A stretch of 64,000 nt of DNA from JBBIQV01 sp964555285 (GCA_964555285.1 CAZKRM010000001.1:186001-250000), one strand, 5' to 3'. Numbered from the stretch's first letter, positions 42,974-51,270 are shown. Made by a program: numbers and translations. Notes: generated by a model not told the origin, from the sequence alone.

Positions 42974-43937
42974 TCGGTCGCACCCGCTCGAAGCCGGCCT
43001 CGCGAAGCCAGCGCGCCGTGTCGGCCAGCGAATAGGTATTGCCGGTCTCGGTAAAGAGCAACATCGTCACGGCAAACAAGCCGGCTTCCTGCGGGTAGAG
43101 TCCCTCCCGATCATGGAGAAACGCGTCCTGAACGATCATCCGCCCGCCGGGCGTCAGCGCCGGCAGAGCGCGTCGGAAAAGCGCCTGGTTTTGTTCGGGC
43201 GAGTAGATGTGCAAGACATTCGAATACCAGATGATGTCGTACCGGCCGGTGATCGGCTCCTGCATAAAGTCCAGCGGTTGATACGACAGCCGCCGGCCGG
43301 CCTTGTGCGTGGCGGCGATCTTCCGCGCCACCTCCAACGCAGCAGGCCGATCGCACACCGTTGCCTGCAGCTGTGGGTTCTTCGTCAAGAACGCCATCGC
43401 ATAGGTGCCCGGCCCTCCTCCGAGATCCAGAAGCGTCTTGGCGCCTTTCAGATTCACCTGCGCCGACACTTTCGGCGCAACTTCCAGCGACCGATGGTGC
43501 ATGGCCCACGTGAACTGCTCACGATAGCCCGGCTCCTCCGGCTCATCGTGGTCGAGGGGGAGTCCCGTTTTCACGCTGTCGGTCAGACGAGACCAATCGG
43601 CCCAGTGGTTCCGCAACAGCGCGAGGTACGCGCCGCGATAGGCGGGGCTCTTGGCATTCAACGCGGTGGCGGCCAGCTTGCTGTTCCAATAGGTATCGCC
43701 CGATTTTCGTAACAGGCCGGCCGCCGCGAGATTGCGGCACAGAATCGCGAGGCCTCGCTCGCTGACCTTGAGCGCGGCAGCCAGTTCACCGACCTGCCAT
43801 TTCTTGGAGCCGATTGCCGTAAACAGGTCGAGTTCCAGTGCCGTTATCAGCACCCGCGGCAAGCGATAGGCCATGACGGCATCGCGAAACTCCTCGAAGG
43901 TCGTGATCGTCTTCGTCTTCAATCTTTTATCCTTCAC
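42843..43937 (-). CDS. O-methyltransferase, family 2
   Basis: The protein of about 364 residues has an N-terminal winged-helix dimerisation domain (VLITALELDLFTAIGSKKWQ, LAAALKVSERGLAILCRNLA) and the SAM domain of plant/bacterial O-methyltransferases: LLDLGGGPGTYAMAFL, VCDRPAALEVA, DIIWYSNVLHIYSPEQN and GGRMIVQDAF. Relatives include hydroxyneurosporene and acetylserotonin O-methyltransferases. The start is uncertain (GTG at 43937, or TTGs at 43943 and 43922). The usual family C-terminus is followed by 25 extra residues (CPGTNPETLARRTRS) that overlap the membrane-protein gene. Confidence 0.85.
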   Translation of the reverse strand: MKDKRLKTKTITTFEEFRDAVMAYRLPRVLITALELDLFTAIGSKKWQVGELAAALKVSERGLAILCRNLAAAGLLRKSGDTYWNSKLAATALNAKSPAYRGAYLALLRNHWADWSRLTDSVKTGLPLDHDEPEEPGYREQFTWAMHHRSLEVAPKVSAQVNLKGAKTLLDLGGGPGTYAMAFLTKNPQLQATVCDRPAALEVARKIAATHKAGRRLSYQPLDFMQEPITGRYDIIWYSNVLHIYSPEQNQALFRRALPALTPGGRMIVQDAFLHDREGLYPQEAGLFAVTMLLFTETGNTYSLADTARWLREAGFERVRPIKMRKGTGDWDGGVLEASCPGTNPETLARRTRSVRNSRGRSVR

Positions 43938-43947
43938 CCACAATAGC

Positions 43948-44108
43948 AGGAGGTGTGCCGGGGTTGACCGCTACTGCGCGCGTCCAGCGAGCACATTCTT
44001 CAATCAGGTCGAGCGATGCTCGACACGGGAGGGGGCCCGAACCAACTCCCCTCCCGTACCCACAGTGCGGGCTGCGCGAGCACAGCGGTCAGCCTCGACG
44101 CACCTCCT
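43948..44108 (-). repeat. core-hairpin element D with enlarged loop
   Basis: Arms 43948-43972 and 44084-44108 pair over 25 bp with three G-T wobbles and one mismatch; the right arm touches the stop codon of the upstream gene. The left core ACTGCGCGCGTCCAGCGAGC and right core GTGCGGGCTGCGCGAGCACA are typical, but the inner hairpin is replaced by about 70 bp holding its own stems, TCGAGCGATGCTCGA and ACGGGAGGGG paired with CCCCTCCCGT. Confidence 0.75.
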
Positions 44109-44542
44109 CACGTAATCTTCTCCTGGCACCACCGTACCGCGTCCGCCGCCTCGTCCAGCTTCTGAAAATCCACCGTCTTCTGAAAGGTCGCGGCAACATA
44201 TCGATCGGTCATCTCCGTCGTTTCTTCGAACCCGGCTCCAATCAATAGTGTTCTAAACTTGGCGACGGCCGGCTGCAAATAATACTTGGCCTGCTTCGCA
44301 AGTTCGTCCGTTCCCAAATCCTCCGGTGTGCCCTCGGACAGCAAATTCTGGACGTCTTCCATGTCCATGCCGGTTTGGCAGATGAGGCGACCGTCCGGTG
44401 TCAATTCCAATATCCAGCCATCGCACCCCAACTCCATCGCCAACGCCCCGCCCGGCTCCAATTCGTAGAGCATGGGCAGAGCCGCGCGTAACCGGGCTTG
44501 AACGTCGTTCCAGGGTGACTCAGGAAAGGGAGAGCCGCTCAT
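44108..44542 (-). CDS. hypothetical cytoplasmic protein, 144 aa
   Basis: An acidic protein of 144 residues without signal or membrane segment. The N-terminal half has LELTPDGRLICQTGMDMEDV; the C-terminal half is helical (AAVRWCQEKIT at the end, FRTLLIGAGFEETTEMTDRY inside). No family recognised. Its start overlaps the TPR gene stop by 4 bp, so the two are one translational unit. Confidence 0.65.
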   Translation of the reverse strand: MSGSPFPESPWNDVQARLRAALPMLYELEPGGALAMELGCDGWILELTPDGRLICQTGMDMEDVQNLLSEGTPEDLGTDELAKQAKYYLQPAVAKFRTLLIGAGFEETTEMTDRYVAATFQKTVDFQKLDEAADAVRWCQEKIT

Positions 44543-45369
44543 GCATGGTTCTCACGAAGACGGGAGTTCTCTTTAGCCTCAGCGGCGAGCTGCGTTCGGA
44601 GAGTCTCGAGGCGTTGGAGATTCTCGCCGAGTTTCGGCAACCCGTACTTGCGGTCCATAGAGACCACTTGTTCCAGCAGATCGGCCGCTTCCCGGAGTCG
44701 GCCGAGCTCCTCATAGCATTGAGCGAGAAGATAGCGCGCGCCGCCCACCCGCAGTTCATCTTTGGTCCGCTCCGCGATGTCCAGGCTCGTCTTGCAGCAG
44801 GCCATCGCCTCATCGTAGCGCTTCTGCACGAGGAACGTCCGGCCCATCATCCGCCATGCATCGGCCACGCCTCCTTGGTTGCCCAGCCGCCGCATCAACA
44901 CGAGCGACTGTTCGTAGTATTGCAGAGCATTCTCAAACTGGCCGGTCTCGCGCGCGACCAGGCCGAGATCGGAGAAGAGCACCGCCTTGCCCGCTTCATC
45001 ATGGACCCTGGTCATGATATCGAGCGCTTCGAGGTAATAGGCACGCGCCCGCTCCCACTCGCCCGCATCGGCTCGGAGATTGCCCAAGTTCCCCAGCGTC
45101 GTCCCGATGCCCTTCTCATCGCCCAGGATCTTCTGAAGTTCCAGAACTTCATGATAATGATGTTGGGCGGAATCGCGGCGACCGCTCACCGCGCAGATAT
45201 TGCCGAGATTGCCCAGCGTCGCAGCAAGCGAGCGCCGGTCTCCCAACAGCCGGTCGCACTCCAGCGCCTTCGCGTAGCAGGCATAGGCCTCGGTGTAGAG
45301 CCCTCTGGCGAAGTGCTCGTTGCCCTGGCGATTCAACTCTTCCGAGAGACCATTTCGCATCGGCATCAT
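44539..45369 (-). CDS. TPR-repeat protein
   Basis: The 276-residue protein consists of about six TPR units (NRQGNEHFARGLYTEAYACY, LGNLGNICAVSGRRDSAQHH, LGNLGNLRADAGEWERARAY, FSDLGLVARETGQFENALQY and others) of the LGN/Rapsyn-like class, followed by a short coiled coil. It should be a protein-interaction scaffold in the cytoplasm. Coupled by ATGA to the hypothetical gene at 44108. Confidence 0.8.
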   Translation of the reverse strand: MMPMRNGLSEELNRQGNEHFARGLYTEAYACYAKALECDRLLGDRRSLAATLGNLGNICAVSGRRDSAQHHYHEVLELQKILGDEKGIGTTLGNLGNLRADAGEWERARAYYLEALDIMTRVHDEAGKAVLFSDLGLVARETGQFENALQYYEQSLVLMRRLGNQGGVADAWRMMGRTFLVQKRYDEAMACCKTSLDIAERTKDELRVGGARYLLAQCYEELGRLREAADLLEQVVSMDRKYGLPKLGENLQRLETLRTQLAAEAKENSRLRENHA

Positions 45370-45460
45370 GCGTTCCTACTGGAGCGCCTGCTCCACGGCC
45401 TGTTTAAGGAGTTGTTTCATACAAAGAGCTGATGGCTCATCGCTTATGGCTCAAACACTT

Positions 45461-45700
45461 CTAGAGTGCCGTCACCGCATCCATCACAACCTTTGTGACC
45501 TTCGCGGCAATGTCGGCTTCGTTCGGCAGGTCAATGATGTCGTCTTCCGACACGGTGATGAACTTCCGGTGGGGACCCTTCGTCAGCGAGATAAGAAACA
45601 GGCTGTTGGAAGGCGTCACGGGAATCACCACTTGCACCGCCGCATCCACCCCCTTCACGACCTCCAAAAACTTCTGCTTCCCCGCTTCCATCTCATCCAT
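45461..45700 (-). CDS. small hypothetical protein, 79 aa
   Basis: From the ATG at 45700 the product is 79 residues (MDEMEAGKQKFLEVVKGVDA onward), with alternating strand/helix character and RKFITVSEDDIIDLPNEADI in the second half. No family recognised. A longer frame upstream only translates core-hairpin element B and is rejected. The ribosome binding site is a weak AAGAAGAGAG. Confidence 0.55.
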   Translation of the reverse strand: MDEMEAGKQKFLEVVKGVDAAVQVVIPVTPSNSLFLISLTKGPHRKFITVSEDDIIDLPNEADIAAKVTKVVMDAVTAL

Positions 45701-45757
45701 GTTTTCTCTCTTCTTTCCCCACACTCCCCCCCCCCAGGGGGCAGCGCGTTCAAGACT

Positions 45758-45854
45758 ACATGGAGCAGTGGGGCTAGCCCAACTGCGGCCGTCGAGCGAC
45801 CACTTTCTCAAGTGGGGGCTCCGGGAGCATAGGGCTAGCCCCGCTGCTCCATGT
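45758..45854 (-). repeat. core-hairpin element B, after thioredoxin-like gene
   Basis: Arms 45758-45780 and 45832-45854 pair over 23 bp with one G-T wobble. The core is nearly identical to that of element A (TGCGGCCGTCGAGCGACCAC, then TTTCTCAAGTGG and GGGCTCCGGGAGCA), whereas the arms (ACATGGAGCAGTGGGGCTAG region) have nothing in common with those of A. It begins 5 bp after the stop codon of the upstream gene. Confidence 0.85.
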
Positions 45855-45859
45855 CTGCA

Positions 45860-46408
45860 TTACATCCCCGTCGAACCACCACCCTTGCCCGAACCAGCCA
45901 ATAACTTCTCGACCTCTTGTACAATCACATCCGCTCCCGCCAAATCCATGTTCCCCACACGCTGCCACCGAATCACCCCGTTCTGATCGATCACGTAGAC
46001 ATTCGGGATGAACTTCCCGCCGCCATACAGTTTGTCCGTGACCTTGCCGGGATCGAGCAGGTAGGGATAGGTGACTTTCACCGGAAACGCCGAGAGAAAC
46101 TCGCCGACGTCCTTCTTCCCATTGCCCGCCGAGTTGACACCGACCACCGCCACGTTCTTCCCCTGCACGGCCTCATGAACCTTCTGCAAGTTCGTGCCCT
46201 GCATCAGACAGGGCTCACAGATATGGAATAAGCCCAGAACCACCACCTTGCCCTTCATCGACTCCAGCGAAACCGTCTCGCCGGTGATCGCTGTGAGCGT
46301 GAACGTCGGGGCCTTCTCCCCGGTCTTGAAGAGTCCCGCCGCCAGAATGACCTGCGCGGCGAACACGGGAACTATCAGCACCATCAGGGTGACGAGCCAT
46401 CGTTTCAT
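45860..46408 (-). CDS. exported thioredoxin-fold protein, TlpA/ResA-like
   Basis: The 182-residue protein has a signal peptide (WLVTLMVLIVPVFAAQVILA), then a redoxin/AhpC-TSA domain: FKTGEKAPTFTLTAITGE, GKVVVLGLFHICEPCLMQG with a CEPC active site as in ResA, and the cis-Pro strand FIPNVYVIDQNGVIRW. It is a periplasmic thiol-disulfide oxidoreductase, plausibly for cytochrome c maturation or protein thiol reduction; the target is an inference. It ends in a Gly/Ser tail. Confidence 0.85.
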   Translation of the reverse strand: MKRWLVTLMVLIVPVFAAQVILAAGLFKTGEKAPTFTLTAITGETVSLESMKGKVVVLGLFHICEPCLMQGTNLQKVHEAVQGKNVAVVGVNSAGNGKKDVGEFLSAFPVKVTYPYLLDPGKVTDKLYGGGKFIPNVYVIDQNGVIRWQRVGNMDLAGADVIVQEVEKLLAGSGKGGGSTGM

Positions 46409-46427
46409 GGCAACCTCCTCTTCGTGA

Positions 46428-46490
46428 GTTCTGAGTTAGGAGTTCTGAGTCCTGAGTTGAACCCAGAACTCAAGACTCAGCACTCAGAAC
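46428..46490. repeat. word-type hairpin upstream of thioredoxin-like gene
   Basis: GAGTTCTGAGTTAGGAGTTC and CCTGAGTTG on the left are complementary to AACTCAAGACTCAGCACTC and AGAAC on the right. The arms are built from repeats of the word GAGTTCT. The same word family occurs at 53212 and 58876. Confidence 0.65.
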
Positions 46491-46546
46491 TGCTCGTGTG
46501 CGTATCCTAACACGCGAAATTTTTCAGGGGCAACCAGCGGCGAAAC

Positions 46547-47959
46547 TCAGCGGGAGGATTCGAACAGACCCAGTTGCATTTCTTCCGCACGCGTGAAGGA
46601 GATCGGGTAGCGCTCGGTGAAGCAGGCGTTGCAATACTGGTCGGGCGTGCCCGGCGCGGATTTCAACATACCGTCGAGACTGAGATAGGCAAGACTGTCG
46701 GCCGTGATGTACTTGCGGATTTCTTCGGTCGAGTGGCTGGAGGCGATCAGCTCTTTCTTGGTCGGCGTGTCGATGCCGTAGAAGCAGGGGGAAACGATCG
46801 GCGGCGAGCTGATCCGCATGTGGACTTCCTTCGCGCCTGCGTTGCGAATCATCTTCACGATTTTCCGACTCGTCGTCCCGCGCACGAGGGAATCGTCCAC
46901 CACCACCACGCGTTTCCCGTGCAGCACCTCCGGCACCGCGTTCAACTTCACCTTGACGCCGAAGTGCCGGATGGATTGCTCCGGCTCGATGAAGGTGCGG
47001 CCCACGTAGTGATTCCGAATCAGTCCGGCCTCGAATGGAATGCCGGACCCTTCCGCATAGCCCAACGCCGCCGGCACACCGGAATCCGGCACGGGAATCA
47101 CCACATCCGCCGGCACCCACGACTCCTGCGCCAACTGCCGCCCCAGCGCCTTGCGTGTCCCGTACACGGCGCCGGCGCCGAAGATTTTGCTGTCCGGTCT
47201 GGCGAAGTACACGTACTCGAAAATGCACATCGCGGGTTTCGTCTGCGCGAACGGCCGATAGCTCTCGATTCCTTGTTCGTTCAGGACAATCAGCTCGCCC
47301 GGCTCGATCTCACGCACATACTCCGCATCCAGCAAGTCGAATGCACAGGTTTCCGAGGCGACGATCCAACTGTCGCGGACACGTCCCAGGCACAGTGGCC
47401 GCAGGCCATAGGAATCGCGCGCCGCAATGATGCCATTGTCGGTCATCAGCACGACGGAAAACGCGCCTCGCACCTGGCTCAACGCATCCACCACCCGCGC
47501 AAGGAGCGAGTCCGTCCGCGAATGGGCGATGAGGTGGATGATCACTTCGCTGTCCGACGTGGATTGGAAGATGGCGCCGTAGGCTTCGAGCTCGTTGCGG
47601 AGCACTTGGGCGTTGATGAGATTGCCGTTGTGCGCAAGCGCGAGGTTCCCGAACGCGAAGTTAACAATCAGTGGTTGAACGTTCTTGAGGTCGTTTCCGC
47701 CGGCCGTCGAGTAGCGATTGTGGCCGATGGCCATGTGGCCGACCAGCCGCTTCAGTGAAGACTTGTTGTAAATATCGGCGACCAGCCCCTGCCCCTTCTC
47801 CACATAGAAGTGCTCACCGTCGCCCGACACGATACCCGACGCCTCCTGCCCGCGATGCTGTAAGGCGTAGAGGCCGAGGTAGGCCATGTTGGAGGCTTCC
47901 TTGTGGCCATAGATCCCGAACACGGCGCACTCGTCGTGGAATTTATCGGGGCTGATCAT
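46547..47959 (-). CDS. purF: amidophosphoribosyltransferase PurF
   Basis: First committed step of purine synthesis (PRPP plus glutamine to phosphoribosylamine). The 470-residue protein has the N-terminal nucleophile Cys in DECAVFGIYG after a short propeptide, the class II glutaminase domain (GHNRYSTAGG), the PRPP-binding VVVVDDSLVRGTTSRKIVKM, and Cys residues around FEYVYFARPDS and YCNACFTERYP that fit the Bacillus-type [4Fe-4S] enzyme. I chose the ATG at 47959; the frame continues upstream through the word-type hairpin, which leaves no room for a ribosome binding site. Confidence 0.96.
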   Translation of the reverse strand: MISPDKFHDECAVFGIYGHKEASNMAYLGLYALQHRGQEASGIVSGDGEHFYVEKGQGLVADIYNKSSLKRLVGHMAIGHNRYSTAGGNDLKNVQPLIVNFAFGNLALAHNGNLINAQVLRNELEAYGAIFQSTSDSEVIIHLIAHSRTDSLLARVVDALSQVRGAFSVVLMTDNGIIAARDSYGLRPLCLGRVRDSWIVASETCAFDLLDAEYVREIEPGELIVLNEQGIESYRPFAQTKPAMCIFEYVYFARPDSKIFGAGAVYGTRKALGRQLAQESWVPADVVIPVPDSGVPAALGYAEGSGIPFEAGLIRNHYVGRTFIEPEQSIRHFGVKVKLNAVPEVLHGKRVVVVDDSLVRGTTSRKIVKMIRNAGAKEVHMRISSPPIVSPCFYGIDTPTKKELIASSHSTEEIRKYITADSLAYLSLDGMLKSAPGTPDQYCNACFTERYPISFTRAEEMQLGLFESSR

Positions 47960-48050
47960 GGGTAAGGGGCGAGGCGTGAGGCGTGAGAAGATCGGAGAAA
48001 GTTTTTGGTTCTGGCTCATGACACCTTACCCCTGACTCCTAACCCCTTAC
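47959..48050. repeat. word-type hairpin between purL and purF
   Basis: Left arm GTAAGGGGCGAGGCGTGAGG and right arm CCTTACCCCTGACTCCTAAC pair imperfectly. The words are the same as at 26581. The arms run into the purL stop codon on one side and the purF start on the other, so the hairpin is the whole gap. Confidence 0.65.
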
Positions 48051-50284
48051 TGCTGATCAAGTATCCGTTCGATCGCCTTCGCCCATCGGTCAAACATGGT
48101 CTCAACCGACAGGTCGATCGTGCAGCCGGCTCCCGGCCGGTCAGCGACGACATCCACAACCAGCCGCTCCCCGCCGACGGTGCCGATCACTTCAGCCGGC
48201 ACACCGAACTCGCCGGCAATCTTCAACACCCGCTCGCGGTGACCGGAGCTCGCCGACAACACGACCCGCGACTGGCTCTCCCCAAAGAGTAAGGAGTCTT
48301 TTCTGAGCCGGCCGAGGCCCAATTGTACCACAGCACCGATCGGCCGGCTTGGGCCGGACATGCAGCATTCGGCTAAGGTGACCGCAAGTCCACCATCTGA
48401 ACAGTCATGAGCCGACTGGACCAGTCCTTCGCGAATCGTGGCCAGAACGCAGGCCTGCAGCGCTTTCTCTACCTCTAAGCTCAGCAGCGGCGGCGAGCCC
48501 TGTTCCCGCGAATGCGCGACACGCAGGTATTCCGTCCCGCCGATTTCGTCTTTCGTCACGCCCAATACGATGATGTCGTCTCCCGCCTGCTTGAACCACT
48601 GCGTCATCGCCCGGTCCGCCTCGTCGATGAGGCCGACCATGCCCAGCATCGGCGTCGGGTAGATCGAAAGCCCGTTCGTTTCATTGTAGAAACTCACGTT
48701 GCCGCTCACGATGGGAACGCCGAAGTGCTCGCAGGCGTCCTTCATCCCCTCGATCGCCAGCACGAATTGCCACATGATGTCCGGCCGTTCAGGATTGCCG
48801 AAGTTCAGGCAGTCGGTCAGACCGATGGGCTCCGCGCCGGAGCATGCAAGGTTGCGCGCCGACTCCGCGACCGCGATCTTGGCCCCTTCATAGGGCTGGA
48901 GCAGGCAATAGCGCCCGTTGCAATCAACCGTCATGGCGAGGGCCTTGTTCGTCCCCTTCACCCGGACCACTGCTGCGTCCGATCCCGGACGAACCATCGT
49001 GTTCGTCCGCACCATGTGATCGTACTGTTCATAGACCCAGCGTTTGCTGGCAATGGTCGGCGATTCCAGCAGTAACAGCAGCGCAGCGTTCGCATCCTTG
49101 ACGTCCGGAATCGCATCGTAATTCAGGTTCGTCAGCATGTCCTGATACGCCGGCGGTGAATAGGGCCGCTCGTAGCGAGGCCCGTCGTCGGCCAGCGCCT
49201 TTGCCGGAATCTCGGCCACCACCTTCCCTTGATCCTTCACGCGCAACATCCCGTCGCCGGTCACCCGGCCCACCACCGCCACATCGAGATCCCACTTCTT
49301 GCAGATCCGGATGCAGTCTTCTTCCTTGCTGGCCTTGGCGACCATCAACATCCGTTCTTGCGATTCGGATAGCATCAACTCGTACGGCGTCATGCCCGGC
49401 TCGCGCCGCGGCACATGGGTCAGGTCCATCTCAACGCCGGTGCCTTCGCGCGAGGCCATCTCGCAGGATGAACTCGTCAGCCCCGCGGCCCCCATATCCT
49501 GAATGCCCACGAGCAGATCGCCTGCCATCAGTTCGAGACAGGCCTCCAATAACAACTTCTCGGTAAAAGGATCGCCGACCTGAACCGTGGGCCGCTTCTG
49601 CTCGGATTGGTCATCGAACGAATCGGACGCCATCGTCGCTCCGTGAATCCCATCGCGGCCCGTCTTGGAGCCGAAGTAGATCACCGGGTTGCCGACACCG
49701 GCGGCCTTGCCCTTGAAAATCCGGTCCTTCTTGGCGATGCCGAGACAGAACACATTCACGAGAGGGTTTTGCGCATAGATGTCGTTGAAGACAATTTCGC
49801 CGCCCACTGTCGGTACGCCCATGCAGTTGCCATAACCGGCAATGCCGGTCACGACTCCCTTCATCAGGTGACGATTCTTGGCCTGGTCGAGTCCGCCGAA
49901 TCGCAGCGAATCGAGCAGCGCAATTGGCCTGGCCCCCATCGTAAAGATGTCGCGCAGGATCCCACCCACGCCGGTCGCCGCTCCTTGATAGGGCTCGATG
50001 AACGAGGGATGGTTGTGCGACTCCATCTTGAACACCACACACAACCCATCGCCGATATCCACCGCGCCGGCATTCTCGCCGGGCCCTTGCACAACGCGAG
50101 GCCCAGTCGTCGGCAACTTCCGCAAATGCACCCGCGACGACTTGTAGGAACAATGCTCCGACCACATCACAGAAAACATGCCCAACTCGGTCAGATTCGG
50201 CTCCCGTCCCAAGATCTCGACGATCTTCTTATATTCATCGTCCGTCAGATTATGCTGGGCGAGGAGATCTTTGGTGATAATCAT
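48047..50284 (-). CDS. purL: FGAM synthase subunit PurL
   Basis: Large ATP-using subunit of phosphoribosylformylglycinamidine synthase, here the small-type PurL of 745 residues that requires PurQ and PurS, both encoded upstream. Landmarks are MWSEHCSYKSSRVHLR, FKMESHNHPSFIEPYQGAAT, GVGGILRDIFTMGARP, GIQDMGAAGLTSSSCEM and DCSDGGLAVTLAEC. The ATG at 50284 overlaps the stop of the ParE-like toxin gene by 4 bp (ATGA). Its first 65 bp are duplicated at 51307-51371. Confidence 0.96.
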   Translation of the reverse strand: MIITKDLLAQHNLTDDEYKKIVEILGREPNLTELGMFSVMWSEHCSYKSSRVHLRKLPTTGPRVVQGPGENAGAVDIGDGLCVVFKMESHNHPSFIEPYQGAATGVGGILRDIFTMGARPIALLDSLRFGGLDQAKNRHLMKGVVTGIAGYGNCMGVPTVGGEIVFNDIYAQNPLVNVFCLGIAKKDRIFKGKAAGVGNPVIYFGSKTGRDGIHGATMASDSFDDQSEQKRPTVQVGDPFTEKLLLEACLELMAGDLLVGIQDMGAAGLTSSSCEMASREGTGVEMDLTHVPRREPGMTPYELMLSESQERMLMVAKASKEEDCIRICKKWDLDVAVVGRVTGDGMLRVKDQGKVVAEIPAKALADDGPRYERPYSPPAYQDMLTNLNYDAIPDVKDANAALLLLLESPTIASKRWVYEQYDHMVRTNTMVRPGSDAAVVRVKGTNKALAMTVDCNGRYCLLQPYEGAKIAVAESARNLACSGAEPIGLTDCLNFGNPERPDIMWQFVLAIEGMKDACEHFGVPIVSGNVSFYNETNGLSIYPTPMLGMVGLIDEADRAMTQWFKQAGDDIIVLGVTKDEIGGTEYLRVAHSREQGSPPLLSLEVEKALQACVLATIREGLVQSAHDCSDGGLAVTLAECCMSGPSRPIGAVVQLGLGRLRKDSLLFGESQSRVVLSASSGHRERVLKIAGEFGVPAEVIGTVGGERLVVDVVADRPGAGCTIDLSVETMFDRWAKAIERILDQQ
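50214..50278 (-). repeat. 65-bp direct repeat, copy in purL 5' end
   Basis: Identical at 59 of 65 positions, without gaps, to 51307-51371. The copies are 1093 bp apart in direct orientation and flank the toxin-antitoxin genes. This copy is part of the functional purL and encodes ITKDLLAQHNLTDDEYKKIV. Confidence 0.9.
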
Positions 50285-50598
50285 TCCGTCACATCCCATT
50301 GACCAGGTTCATAATGCCTCATCAGGTCCCGGCTTGAGTGAATCACCGCTTCGATGAAGCAGGTATCTTGGCGAATTTCGTAAATGATCCGATAGGCTCC
50401 ATGAATCAGTTCTCGAAGGTTGAGCAATTGGTACTCAGGAACTACTCTCCCAAGAGCGGGGTACTCCTTCAGCACTCGCAGCGCCTGGACCAATCGCTTA
50501 GAGAATCGCTCCGCATAGCGCGGAGAATCCATGGCAATGTATCTGACGATAACTTCTAAATCCTTCAGCGCCGGCCCTGTCCAGACGACTTTAGCCAC
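50281..50598 (-). CDS. RelE/ParE-family toxin
   Basis: A 105-residue ParE/RelE fold protein: VVWTGPALKDLEVIVRYIAM, AERFSKRLVQALRVLKEYPA, GRVVPEYQLLNLRELIHGAYR, IIYEIR and EAVIHSSRDL. ParE members poison gyrase, RelE members cut mRNA; sequence does not decide. The antitoxin gene upstream overlaps it by 34 bp. Its stop codon is shared with the purL start, so translation of purL may depend on this toxin message. Confidence 0.88.
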   Translation of the reverse strand: MAKVVWTGPALKDLEVIVRYIAMDSPRYAERFSKRLVQALRVLKEYPALGRVVPEYQLLNLRELIHGAYRIIYEIRQDTCFIEAVIHSSRDLMRHYEPGQWDVTE

Positions 50599-50777
50599 TG
50601 ATCTACCCTCTTTTCCGCTTCCTCTTGAGAAATAATGTCGCCGGCGTCCGCAGCGGCCATTCCGCGCTCAATCTTCTCCCTGACGTAGATGTGATACTGG
50701 ATGTCCTCCCACGTGCAGTCCTCCGGCAGAGATTCCAGCATCTTCTTCATTTCCTCTTTGACCGTGGCCTTACTCAT
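50565..50777 (-). CDS. addiction-module antitoxin
   Basis: A 70-residue helical protein (MSKATVKEEMKKMLESLPED, then TWEDIQYHIYVREKIERGMA and AEKRVDQWLK) of the small antitoxins that pair with RelE/ParE toxins. AGGGAGG lies just before the ATG. It overlaps the toxin gene by 34 bp and the DUF433 gene by 8 bp. Longer frames upstream are shadows. Confidence 0.8.
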   Translation of the reverse strand: MSKATVKEEMKKMLESLPEDCTWEDIQYHIYVREKIERGMAAADAGDIISQEEAEKRVDQWLKSSGQGRR

Positions 50778-50973
50778 AAGACCTCCCTGTCGCATATCCC
50801 AGTGCCGCCAAAACTTGCTCGTGGGTGATGACATAAGCTTCCTGCACCGCCTCAAATGTCTCCCCCGCAGCCAGCGCCCCCGCCACCGTCGCCACATCGA
50901 TACGCGTCCCTGTCAGACAGGGCTTCCCAAACCGAATACCGGGGTCCATTGAGATACCAGGAAAGATTTCCAT
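50770..50973 (-). CDS. DUF433-family antitoxin-like protein
   Basis: A 67-residue DUF433 protein: ISMDPGIRFGKPCLTGTRID, VATVAGALAAGETFEAVQEA and VLAALGYATG match the family pattern. DUF433 proteins usually serve as antitoxins of PIN-like (DUF5615) toxins, which are absent here. AGGAGG lies 8 nt upstream of the ATG at 50973. It overlaps the next antitoxin gene by 8 bp. Confidence 0.8.
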   Translation of the reverse strand: MEIFPGISMDPGIRFGKPCLTGTRIDVATVAGALAAGETFEAVQEAYVITHEQVLAALGYATGRSYE

Positions 50974-51000
50974 AGCCAAGGCCTCCTCTCCCCATACGCT

Positions 51001-51270
51001 CTACGCCAAGAGCGACATCACTTCGGTCGAGACGATGCGCGGAGATTTCCATACTCCATCAGCCGCACGTTGGTAGCCTGCCTCTTTTAGAATATCGTCC
51101 AGCGTTCCCATCTTTTCCGCCTCTTCGACAAACAGACGGACGGCGGTCTTTAGATTACGCCTGGCCTCATCGCCGTCCTTCCCGCAACTGGAGACATCCA
51201 ACTCAGGACAATGCGCCACGTAGGCTTTGCCTTCCTGGAAAATAATGGCATCAAACTCAATTGGAATCAT
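51001..51270 (-). CDS. HicB-like antitoxin without HicA
   Basis: An 89-residue HicB fold: MIPIEFDAIIFQEGKAYVAH, CPELDVSSCGKDGDEARRNL and the helix AVRLFVEEAEKMGTL. HicB proteins neutralise HicA mRNA interferases; no hicA is present in the vicinity. I chose the ATG at 51270 because it overlaps by 4 bp the stop of the truncated purL frame (51267-51389), and the conserved strand starts there; an in-frame ATG at 51300 would add ten residues. Confidence 0.8.
   Translation of the reverse strand: MIPIEFDAIIFQEGKAYVAHCPELDVSSCGKDGDEARRNLKTAVRLFVEEAEKMGTLDDILKEAGYQRAADGVWKSPRIVSTEVMSLLA

Noticed and set aside
46574..47758. A 394-codon plus-strand open frame
   Set aside because: Antisense to purF.
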